A program made the position numbers and the translations under genes. The notes under the pieces were generated by a model, which was not told where the DNA came from, did no database searches, and was given only the letters and a program-made list of their open reading frames with translations. A stretch of 30,539 nt of DNA, from positions 1 through 30,539 of the IMG/VR virus record IMGVR_UViG_3300047560_000525. The stretch is one strand, 5' to 3'. Of the stretch, positions 19,001 through 24,591 are shown in pieces (position 1 is the stretch's first letter; every line of letters starts with the position of its first letter). Origin of the DNA: a virus.

Positions 19001-20618
19001 TTGTTTTTTGCTGACCATAGTGCCAAGTTGATCCGTCATACCAGTACATTAGCCCTTGAGACGAAACTCCTTGCTTAACTAGTACAGTGTTACCCTCTAC
19101 CGGCTCTGATTCAAGTTCTAAATGAATTTGTCGACGACCTTGTATTGTAGTAAATGTTACTTTATAAATTTTATTTTTAACTAATCTATCAGTATCAGCA
19201 GTAAACAACACACGTTGGTTTTGACTTAATTGAATTCCATCAACGTTATAACCTAAGCTACCTTCAATTGTCGAAAATACATCTTTGGTAAAATTGTCAA
19301 TTAAATCTACGTCAGCAATAGCTCTTGTTCCAAAATTGAATAACTTAACGTTTGCTTCAAATTCGATAATTGGACGAACTGCTCTCGACGACTGGTCTAA
19401 CGCAGGTACTTGGCTGTTGTATTTTGCACTTGCTTCAATTACATCTTTGTGGAACCAACGATTAATACGGCTCCACGGGTTGTGATCTTGACTAGAACGG
19501 TTAATAACAATGTAATCTCTTGTTCCTGCAAACGAAGTTGCTTCACCCCATGGCATAGCATCAAACGGAGTGCTGTCAAACTGAACGTTTTCAGTCTTTG
19601 TATAATCGCTTACAATTTCAAGAATCGACTCAGGGACCAATTCAATTGAACTTCCTACACCTTCTACATAATAAAAACCAGATGCATATGATTCTGGAAT
19701 AACGGTTCCAATAAATCGCACCTTCATTCCGTTGCTAAGTTTTGTACCGTCTGCTAATGTGTAATTAACTTTTCCTAAAATTTCAGAGCTAACGTCTATA
19801 ACTGTATTAGTGTCTATAGATTCAATTTGAAATAGTCCACCAAGGTCGCTATCAGATTCACTCATGTAAAATAATACATCAGGTGCGCTAAATGGCACTG
19901 TAAAAGTAATTGAGCCAACTTCTACACTTTGATTATCAATGTCAGGAGTATTATATAAATCTTGTCCGTATGGAGTTCTGCGTGTTTTAATACTAAAAGG
20001 ATTGCCTGGACTATTAATATTAAATTTGTAAGTTTGCCCTCTATACAATTTAATTGTCGGGTTTCTTACAAGTGCATTAGGTTCAAAAATATAAACATTA
20101 TTGTCACCTTCGGATTCAATAGTAATATTGTACTCGCTTGTAATTTTTTCCTGAGCTCCAAAAATTACAATAGGTTCTGGGCCATAAGGTAGCCAGTAGT
20201 AATTTTGAAAGTTTACAAATTTATCCCAATCAATGTGCGGGTCCCAGCTATACATTTCTTGTTTGTTAATGCGTTGATGATCAGCAGTAGGGGCACCAAA
20301 CACGTTTAACTGATTAATATAATCTTGGTAATCTTTAAAAAATGTTGTATTGCCTAACGTGTCTTGTACTGTTAATCCTGGCTCTAGCTGATAATTCTGA
20401 CGCATTTGAGTAGCAGCGTTAATAAAGACATCTTTACCAACTGTTGCTTTTGCATACTGTCTACCAATATATCCGTTAATCTTATTAACAGTACCGGGTT
20501 GAATTAGCTGATCAATTGTTGCTTGTAAAAACTTTTTATTTGCATCTGATTGATAAATCTTTGGCAAAAATTCATAGCCTTTACCGCTAGATGAATTTGG
20601 ATTTGTTTTATCAGCCAT
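7011..20618 (-). CDS. Giant multidomain virion protein (4,535 aa)
   Basis: A single open frame of 13.6 kb predicts a protein of about 0.5 MDa. The N-terminus (FLPKIYQSD, KFLQATIDQLIQPGTV, INGYIGRQYAKA, then YSWDPHIDWDKFVNF) looks like large structural proteins of marine T4-like phages. Domains in order: about 180-267 cupredoxin-like fold without copper ligands; about 1060-1160 Trp-rich conserved core (PGYWRGVYRWILG, PWEMLGFSEEPSWW); W1420, W1552 and W1734 start three CBM5/12-like modules; about 2150-2570 FG-GAP-like beta-propeller; GxGY/xxAP modules near 2950-3020 and 3320-3385; then GNGTxxxF beta-sandwich repeats; about 4320-4400 a module with LGQIRRGTLGTG. The start overlaps the gp6 stop as TAATG and has GGGAG six bases upstream. 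It replaces the T4 gp7-gp10 neighbourhood, so a peripheral baseplate or fibre-network role is inferred. Confidence 0.85.
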   Translation of the reverse strand: MADKTNPNSSSGKGYEFLPKIYQSDANKKFLQATIDQLIQPGTVNKINGYIGRQYAKATVGKDVFINAATQMRQNYQLEPGLTVQDTLGNTTFFKDYQDYINQLNVFGAPTADHQRINKQEMYSWDPHIDWDKFVNFQNYYWLPYGPEPIVIFGAQEKITSEYNITIESEGDNNVYIFEPNALVRNPTIKLYRGQTYKFNINSPGNPFSIKTRRTPYGQDLYNTPDIDNQSVEVGSITFTVPFSAPDVLFYMSESDSDLGGLFQIESIDTNTVIDVSSEILGKVNYTLADGTKLSNGMKVRFIGTVIPESYASGFYYVEGVGSSIELVPESILEIVSDYTKTENVQFDSTPFDAMPWGEATSFAGTRDYIVINRSSQDHNPWSRINRWFHKDVIEASAKYNSQVPALDQSSRAVRPIIEFEANVKLFNFGTRAIADVDLIDNFTKDVFSTIEGSLGYNVDGIQLSQNQRVLFTADTDRLVKNKIYKVTFTTIQGRRQIHLELESEPVEGNTVLVKQGVSSQGLMYWYDGSTWHYGQQKTKLNQTPYFDIFDDNGYSVSNTDVYNGSTFSGTALFSYKVGTGTVDSNLGFALSHKNINNIGDIVFNFNILNDTYQYKTISEVVTKSTNIGYLKKTNVDGTTSFINGWQKCLATTTQAAVRIYKNSNQVNNFNIDIFDDVNSLSDLVVKVYVNGIRLDNTKWSIVSGIVYKRIVLDSDISTDDVLTIKAYASQPINKNGHYEIPPILQNNPLNEEISTFTLGEVIDHVESIVENINGFSGNFPGAGNLRDLGNVTPYGVRFVQHSGPASLSIYHITNENNNVVKAIENARDEYGKFKRNFIIVAESLGIDSNAVSQVDLILEKLNKDTPNTSPFYFSDMVPYGGKIKTNLHVVDYRIKTYPLTNVFSIDELSNKAVGVYLNNVQLLVKRHYTFDPQGFIVIDSSVELANGDTITIIEYDNTNGCFVPQTPTKLGIWPKYEPKMYLDTTLLVPQNVIQGHDGSITLAYGDYRDDLIIELEKRIYNNIKVTYDTSIFDIDDIVPNYNRATDYSLEEFNIALSSSFYKWLPLVDKDFTKHLSYDRNNPMTFNYKGHAAPDGRETPGYWRGVYRWILGTDRPHLCPWEMLGFSEEPSWWTSVYGPAPYTSDNIPLWTDLSNGLVREPGTPGVVLPKYIRKYLLNHIPVDASGNVLSPLMSGLSQGIITTSTDSSFTFGDVSPVEAAWRRSSYYPFAVLLTSMLLQPAKTFGLLLDRSRIIRNVTGQLVYKDTNLRVTPKDIVLPSIYLSQAFVQTAGIINYIVDYILSDNLKSYNSYLYDLNNIEAKLSYRVGAFTSKEKFNLLLDSKTPLSQGSVFVPQEDYSIILNSSSPIKKITYSAVIVTKFADGYSVTGYSLTEPYFKYYPWTQSGVSINVGGISESYAIWTPGYQYAAGKIVEYNKKYYRSLSLHTTTATFDPTNYQVLGALPIIGGRDAILRKTWDRTDPIVIPYGTKFSSTQEIVDFLQGYGEYLKDQGFIFDNFNNTLNVVSNWETSAKEFLFWTTQNWSSGQDKWKEWTPNQHVNYGEIVRYNGEYYRSSQDNVPTTLFDSTAYVKLEGLSTVGSSVISLSPSATNITFKTPLSVVDNINNPFNNYEIFKVDGTPLASNFLNSYREENAVSYTPRDDYGIFGASFYLIQQEQVVLINNTTIFNDTIYNPASGYRQERIKVAGYVSTDWYGGFDVPGFIFDQAVIQNWEPWQDYALGDIVKYKEFYYSAGSFVPGAETFDATKWIKDTDKPTQTLLPNWTYRAGQFMDFYSLDSDNFDSSQQQLAQHLVGYQKRQYLSNIIKDDVSEFKFYQGMIAEKGTQNVLNKLFDVLSAADQSSLSFYEEWALRLSQYGSTAAFENIEFNLDESLFKANPQGIELVQTVDNALVDFIIRQTPNDVYLKPLGYNNAPWPVIDKFKPYLRTPGYVRSDDVTATLASLEDILTQDVSLFSEGSYIWCAFDNPPHFWNVYRLTNDNLTVTDAAYAGTTLTITCSNTITYNVGDYIAIKGVQKFSNFYKIINVDTNSFDVTATISGWEPFAEQSTIQIFSINTQRVGRIDDAQTILPLTLTENEIIWTDDNGSGKWTVWQHNNIYSKSELSNSIPQDGLLYGRQVLVNKSNSISILSNSLGEIIVYDKATSLSPWIQRQIIVPPFISATDINGNPTSDTETGDVIALSSNSVWFASGVPTASQAVTISNTNLNIVDSTGTTSGFDNQGVVTIYKKDNNNIFTPEYTIASPNPDNDEMFGSSLVFGDNRLFVTASGSNQIYQLEYVTATQATASYNPVGSSEYTVKISVLSGTITEGMTVVGDGFTSGQTVVQVVDSNTIIISSLPDSTPSGVLQFTLTYWQYTNNVLTPAVPDTAFGEKLVMSDDNSTLFVTSPTVNRTYYYSNNSGTYDYVGYITGSSDICVSSDATYVAVSDISYNSGRGKVTVYVNTGSGYEEYQPILNDQGEANDYFGSKIRFMNNFQTLVIFSETSNNVGRISTYDRYSLKWVYGDTITNPSNDADGFGSSFSVGNNIIFVSAPSADDQGVMSGKVYTFVKSANALSWKVLHEQIDKPDVTKIKQAFLYNKQTNQLVTYLDVIDPTQGKIPGIAEEELKYKTFYDPAVYSVGTDAVNVDDGIAWSAAQVGTLWWDLRTAKFIDSSDNDVVYRNSTWNTLFPGASIDVYEWVSSTMLPSAWNTLADTEEGLAVGISGTTLYDDTVYSITKRYDNVSKTFKRTYYYWVKNKVTLPNLKNRNITAKDVAALIENPRGQGYRYIALTSANSFSLVNVKPLLNDVNIVLSIEYWTVDSDTRNIHTEWKLVSNDVESALPASIEQKWFDSLCGKDSSGRIVPDTTLPIKLRYGIENRPRQGIFVNRFEALKQLIEQVNRVLIKNQISENRDLSLLGVYDSEPNVIKGLYDATLDTDAELKFAVISTFVKPSLSPVITDGKITGVDIINKGNGYLVAPYIDVIGNGINAKIRTVINVKGQITGVKIENAGEGYDQSTVLVIRNYAVLVKSDSQADGSWSIYSYEPLTQVWSRLQSQTYDTRKYWNYVDWYDTGFNQFVASDYVVDTLSSINSIDVQVGQLVKVTTNNAGNWMLLRKYQESTSVDWTQSYQVVGIQNGTIQFSSSLYDFEGSVYGYDGSLYDGSIFDNAASVELRNILTSIKNSILIDDLKVEYLNLFFSNLRYALAEQSYIDWAFKTSFVKVHHNVGKLSQKVTYSNDNLTDFESYVNEVKPYRTKVREYISNYSNIDTGKMSITDFDVPPIFEGDKVITIGTGVSNGKITATDSAIHSYPWKHWLDNVGFKIVDIKIIDQGSGYISAPVVRFVGSSGKGATARAFISNGKVNRITLLTQGSDYLDAPRIVLDGGMLPSGTPATAVAIIGDSVVRSTLIKMKFDRITKTYVLNSLEQTETKYGTGSRLQFPLVWAPDIRVNQSSVTIDGVDALRDSYKLTTVKSTSKGYTSYSGSITFDVAPAVGAEIKITYKKDWSLLNAADRVQFYYDPATGELGKDLAQLMSGIDYGGVIVSGMGFEVNGGWDNLPYYSDKWASLDETYNDIVKTIQADGEHTIELGYVPETGTELNVYYAKLNNETYIDTDGVTVTYPVSVYDNAPLNVEATITRTVTHQSNLGIDSLILNSVVGLKVGDVLTIPSVVNGVAYNCKISQILPLSNTIKLGQILFRTIPVNATAVFTRTLVSPTDYTINATGLVQLTEPLVQHADLSIKAYLNKIRIDDPNYDGAFMPDKPYAIMKTVIADGAISSITIPSGFDTYAGDEFLIRKSTSDGSIAPGEDDYDTALSGGTLDNVTGVYSTATGKTADEIIIDGDGFVTPTTNPSPEEVVPGQVVDAVAIKVFDRPSIGNAVVKVDSFLGDGTTDSFVISQTPNSKQAIIVKTVEKVVGIDGTLSRQSYVLERDTDYTFDYKNKTVTTVVPPADGVTISIFSIGFNGSNILDLDYFVGNGVTKEFITKAPWLKDVSYMVYVDGQPAIVELFKTDSSYESTNRIGIRFITEPADQSLISFVIVSGTQQTFSVTKSETFAGNGTDTYQLANIIGDSLPIESNMIVRVNQNILLAPNNNYFTIKSNKLNYTIDPIKFLPYTVSANDIVVLVDGNLLNPAIDYIIDLSGITIKINKATYKKYTGKQLIVSIKQGEGYHYVPSTPPLLVTSQAYQSTDTIEVISSYQHDILDMQRTAINITSNLSLTPSTEEYYKYRGLSSGLLKLDRAVLNDSYIWVIKNGTLLTPGIDFKLRKDKQSIKLAFDPAIEDQFSIITFGTNVLSSGIAYMQFKDILNRTIFKRLNKTKQTVLTQALHQTDTTIHVADASNFDPPSPANNKPGIIEISGERIEYFTLNGNVLGQIRRGTLGTGVRDVHKVGAIVQEIGVSETLPYTEDTVIAKVDSNGTTNVDLEFVPSSVDEIEVFVGGRRLKKYAYSEYRVDTNYPDSPEGDVAFAAEFSVDGVSKKITLRDAPIVGNRIVVVKRLGKSWDSAVNIQHDTNKIAQFLKSEPGTWYSEFKNT

Positions 20619-23600
20619 TAGTTACTCCCGAATTTTGAACTTGTAATTGATTGTTGACTTGACACATTTGTAGTTGTAGTTGTTCCAGCAATTGCTTTAA
20701 TAGAACTTGCAGTGATTCCAGATATAATTTCAACATCGTCAACTGTTGCGCTACTAATGAATAGCTCATTATTTCCAGATTTAATTTCAAATAAACTACC
20801 AAAACTTAATCCGCTTTGCTTTGGTACTATAACAAAGTTTGAAATATCTGGGCTTAGTTGTGTTACAACATATGTTGATAATTCTGTAAAATAGAATGTA
20901 TCACCAAAGTCCCAATTGTTTAATAAAAAGAATTGATTTATTGCACCAATAATTCTCGATTTAATATCGTTATCCGATACAACTTGTCCTGAATTTTTTA
21001 CTACTTTAAATGTTGCTTGTAACTCAGGAGCAGCAGAAGGACCAAATAATAATTTGTACTTAACAGGATGATATACAACTTCATCGCTAATTGATTTTAT
21101 TAGATTTAAGTTTGGTGCAAGCATGTCGTGCAATTCATCAGATCCCGGAGGTAATGGTTCTTTAGAAATGGCACCTGCTAACCATTGACGGTAATTAGTG
21201 TCATATGTCTTTGTTAACACATATATGTCAATGATGTTGCTTGCGCCAGCATCAATTCTAGAATCATAATCTGCACTATGATTATATTGGAATTTAAGGC
21301 CGTCGCGACCTGGGTATACTTTGTAATCTAACGATGCGTTAAATAATCCAGTTGTTGCATCATACTTCATTACTACGCCGGTAGTTGTAAAATAAAAATA
21401 TTGACCATTAACCTTTTCGGAGTATTGAACGTTTTCTTTCTTATCACGAATAATAACCGGGCCAAGTATAGAATCGTTTTTAACATATCTATAATCTTCC
21501 TGACCAACAGTAATTAAATATTTCTCTAATACAATGTATTTTGTAGAAGGCAAGTACGATGGGTTAACAATGTTTAAGAATGTTTCAGGATCGTCAACTA
21601 CACCATCATCGTCTTCGTCTGCAAACGAAACTACTAATTTTTTGCTATCTACATAACCATCTAATCCAATAAACTCAGAAATAATATCCCATTTCTGATC
21701 AGTAGTAAACGGAATAGTTCCGCCCGGATTTGTAGAACTTGTTGGCTGAGCATTAATGCTTAGAACATTAATATAGTCTTTAACAACAGACGATGATCTG
21801 CTATCATATATTTTCTTAGACGAGTCAAAATAGAATCTAATTTGTGCATCACTTTCAAAAACATAACGCTGTTCTCTTGAAGTGATTGTATATGTAATAT
21901 TATCTGTTGTGAATAGTAACATCCAGCTTGCATCTTGGGATTGGTTACTGTTGTCGCCTTGTTTCGATAAGCTAAACGGATTTGTTGCATCTAAGTTAAC
22001 TTCAAACACTAATTGCCACGCTTGCGTCGATGCATTGTAACTTAATCCAAATGGTTTGTTTGCAAATATTAAATCAATCATTGTAGTGATAGTATTAGTA
22101 TCAATTACAGTTCTCCACTTTGGAATGATTTGTGTAATAATTGCACCTTCTGGAATGTTTTGATTTAGTGTAACTGCTCCATATCCTGTAGCTGCAACAC
22201 CAGAACTGCTTACACCTGTTCCGTCTCCTACAACAGAAACAACTTCAGCCCATAATGTAGTTGTTGAGCCAAACGCAGTTGCTGATCCGTTAACGATCGA
22301 GTTACTATCTAACTTATTAAAATACGTACCAGCAGGTGCTGTAAATTTAACTAGCGAACCTGGAGTAAAATATTTTAATCCAGTAATTGTATAAGACCCC
22401 AACGGATATACTGTTGCTGCTTGAATTGCCTTAATGTAACCAGTAGATGAAGAACTATCTTCCGTAACTCTTACCCACTCAATGTTTAATAAACTTTCAG
22501 AAATTAAATTAATGTAATTTGTGTAGTAGAAGTTTCTTAAATTTTTTCTTTTTAAAATATCAAATACGGTATTGTAAATAATGCCTTCAATGTCAGTTCT
22601 TACATTGTATGTAAAGTTAACTTGATTAGCATAATTTTCTAAATAGATGACACCGTCATCCGCAAATAACGTTGTACTGCTATATTTTCCTGTAGGATCA
22701 ATTAAATCAAAATAACGACTAATGCCGCTTGATGTTCTATTAATTGCTTTAATCTTTGAAACTAAACCATTTGCTGATAAAGGACTAATGTTATAGTCTT
22801 CGCCGGTAATCATTCTATTTTGTGTATAGAATGTTGCAGGTGCATTTGCTTTAATACTAGCGTTAGTTTCAGTTACTGTTGCATTAGAAACACTTGTTGC
22901 TAAGTTTAAATTGATTGTTAAAGTTTCAACTTGATTTGTTTGTGAAATATACGGAATAGAGAAAGATACATTTCTAATATCTGATGTATTAATTGTATAT
23001 GATAGTCCGTTGCTTACACGATAATATGTGCGGAATGATCCAAGAGGTAAATTACCAAATGTTCCATCGCTGAACTGTAAACTAACTGCATCATTAGCTC
23101 TTGTTAATACAGCAAAAATATCTCTAATATTTTTATTAAGGCTGTTATAGATAACGTTGTTAGATTCAAAATTAGATACAGATGTCCACTGTCCTGACTC
23201 AATGCCGTTAGAATCAAGTTTATATAACCAGACATCTGTGTCATTAATGTTTTGTGCATCAATATCAATCGATTGATTGCTGCTCGGTTGTGTTACAGAA
23301 AACACACCAGTATTAAGTGTACCTTGAACAAAACGAACAAAAAATCCAGTGCCCGGACTACTTGCACCGTGACCGTCATCTCGGTATACGCATTTAAATT
23401 GATTGCCTACTTTAGGTGCATCTTCATAGATAAATGATTGACCAGAAAATGTTGTGCTAACAATTTCAAAGTTCATTGATCTACCAGCAACTGTTTTTGT
23501 AAATGTAAAAATTGGAATGCCGGACGATACACTATTAAATTGGTATTGTTGGGTTGGTATTCCATAAATTGATGCAGAGTCAGCAGGATTGCCAAACTGT

Positions 23601-24103
23601 TGAATAGAAGGGAATGATGCGTTCATTACTTTAATAAACTGATCATACCAGTTGCTATTGCTTGAATCGTTCCACCCAATAACTTGATTTGCTAAATTTC
23701 TGCCGTTACTATCAATTACGTTTTCTGTAGTAGAGATAGTATTAAACTTTAATAGACCGCTTGCAGATGTATTACGTTTTGCGTTGTAGCTAATTAATCG
23801 TGCTAAACGTAAAACGCTATCGCGGCGCTCGGCTAATTCTAAAAAGTTTTCACGTGCGTTTAAATCAACACGGAATGATATGCTTTGCCCTAAGAATGCT
23901 ACTAAATCTATTAGCGCAAGGTATTCGCTAGACTCAATATAATCGTTAAAATCTTCTGGATAATTAACACGAATGTAGTCAATCATTGTGCGACGAAGAG
24001 TCTCAAAGTCATAACTTTGAAAGTTTGCATTACGGAAACTTTGATATATTTTTTTCCAATCTTCTGCGATTAATAGTCTATTTTGTCTAGTTGTTACGCT
24101 CAT
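20618..24103 (-). CDS. 6: Baseplate wedge protein gp6 (1,161 aa)
   Basis: T4 gp6 forms the inner iris ring of the baseplate wedge and is related to the P2 J protein. Diagnostic segments are the N-terminal EDWKKIYQSFRNANFQSYDF and ESSEYLALIDLVAFLGQSIS, the central TQNRMITGEDYNISPL near residues 420-440 (the R-vT-x-eDY signature of this family), and the C-terminal NNWDFGDTFYFTELSTYV followed by SGLSFGSLFEIKSG. All match cyanophage-type gp6. At 1,161 residues it is far longer than T4 gp6 (about 660), with extra beta-rich sequence in the middle. It starts at ATG 24103 with AGGA six bases upstream and a strong candidate late promoter. Its stop overlaps the giant gene start, which suggests coupled translation and assembly into the same structure. 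Confidence 0.95.
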   Translation of the reverse strand: MSVTTRQNRLLIAEDWKKIYQSFRNANFQSYDFETLRRTMIDYIRVNYPEDFNDYIESSEYLALIDLVAFLGQSISFRVDLNARENFLELAERRDSVLRLARLISYNAKRNTSASGLLKFNTISTTENVIDSNGRNLANQVIGWNDSSNSNWYDQFIKVMNASFPSIQQFGNPADSASIYGIPTQQYQFNSVSSGIPIFTFTKTVAGRSMNFEIVSTTFSGQSFIYEDAPKVGNQFKCVYRDDGHGASSPGTGFFVRFVQGTLNTGVFSVTQPSSNQSIDIDAQNINDTDVWLYKLDSNGIESGQWTSVSNFESNNVIYNSLNKNIRDIFAVLTRANDAVSLQFSDGTFGNLPLGSFRTYYRVSNGLSYTINTSDIRNVSFSIPYISQTNQVETLTINLNLATSVSNATVTETNASIKANAPATFYTQNRMITGEDYNISPLSANGLVSKIKAINRTSSGISRYFDLIDPTGKYSSTTLFADDGVIYLENYANQVNFTYNVRTDIEGIIYNTVFDILKRKNLRNFYYTNYINLISESLLNIEWVRVTEDSSSSTGYIKAIQAATVYPLGSYTITGLKYFTPGSLVKFTAPAGTYFNKLDSNSIVNGSATAFGSTTTLWAEVVSVVGDGTGVSSSGVAATGYGAVTLNQNIPEGAIITQIIPKWRTVIDTNTITTMIDLIFANKPFGLSYNASTQAWQLVFEVNLDATNPFSLSKQGDNSNQSQDASWMLLFTTDNITYTITSREQRYVFESDAQIRFYFDSSKKIYDSRSSSVVKDYINVLSINAQPTSSTNPGGTIPFTTDQKWDIISEFIGLDGYVDSKKLVVSFADEDDDGVVDDPETFLNIVNPSYLPSTKYIVLEKYLITVGQEDYRYVKNDSILGPVIIRDKKENVQYSEKVNGQYFYFTTTGVVMKYDATTGLFNASLDYKVYPGRDGLKFQYNHSADYDSRIDAGASNIIDIYVLTKTYDTNYRQWLAGAISKEPLPPGSDELHDMLAPNLNLIKSISDEVVYHPVKYKLLFGPSAAPELQATFKVVKNSGQVVSDNDIKSRIIGAINQFFLLNNWDFGDTFYFTELSTYVVTQLSPDISNFVIVPKQSGLSFGSLFEIKSGNNELFISSATVDDVEIISGITASSIKAIAGTTTTTNVSSQQSITSSKFGSN

Positions 24104-24118
24104 GATTTGTCCTAATAA

Positions 24119-24127
24119 GTGTATTTA
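24119..24127 (-). promoter_or_regulatory. Candidate T4-type late promoter for gp6 and the giant gene
   Basis: Minus strand reads CAAATAAATACACTT, with TAAATA 18 bases before ATG 24103 in the 47-base gap after gp25. It is one of the two best members of the TAAATA[C/T]AC set. Confidence 0.6.
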
Positions 24128-24150
24128 TTTGATAGAATTATGTGCGTATT

Positions 24151-24591
24151 TTATACTAGCATTCCGTTTGCTTGGTCAAAACGCACTTGCATTGTCTGGC
24201 TGACGTTGTATGGCAGGTACGTTAACACACACTCTAGTTGAATTCCTGATTGATAACTAGTAATCATAACTTGTGTTGCTTGGACTCTAGGATCGTAATT
24301 GATAATTCTATTAACGTTTTCTATAATTAAATTCTGTACGTCACTAGTTAATGGTTCGTATATAAAATCCCATATTACACAACCAAACTCTGGATTCATC
24401 AAACGTTCGCCTTGACGGATACTAAAATGATTTAAGATATCTTGTTGAATTAGATAAAAGTCATACAAATTGTAGTTTTCGGCATTAGCATTTATTGTGC
24501 TAAACCCTTTGTACATCTTAGATGTTGCTACTGGTCCTTTGTTAGCAGGATTAAGTACAATCTTATTATATAAAGACGAATTCGATGACAT
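24151..24591 (-). CDS. 25: Baseplate wedge protein gp25 (146 aa)
   Basis: This is a member of the gp25/GPW family that docks on gp6 and helps initiate sheath polymerisation. RLMNPEFGCVIWDFIYEPLT (residues 63 on) aligns with the RPFDPEFGC region of T4 gp25. The family's conserved EPR motif appears as NYDPRV (D100-P101-R102), a conservative E-to-D change. Length is close to T4 gp25 (132 aa). The start overlaps the gp5 stop as TAATG, with GAGGAG eight bases upstream inside the gp5 C-terminus. It is the last gene of the hub/wedge unit; gp6, its expected partner, follows after a 47-base gap with its own promoter. Confidence 0.95.
   Translation of the reverse strand: MSSNSSLYNKIVLNPANKGPVATSKMYKGFSTINANAENYNLYDFYLIQQDILNHFSIRQGERLMNPEFGCVIWDFIYEPLTSDVQNLIIENVNRIINYDPRVQATQVMITSYQSGIQLECVLTYLPYNVSQTMQVRFDQANGMLV

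Noticed and set aside
7011-20618. Giant protein as a tape-measure protein
   Set aside because: It lacks long helical or coiled-coil repeats, is rich in beta-type modules, and is coupled to gp6 rather than to tube/sheath genes.
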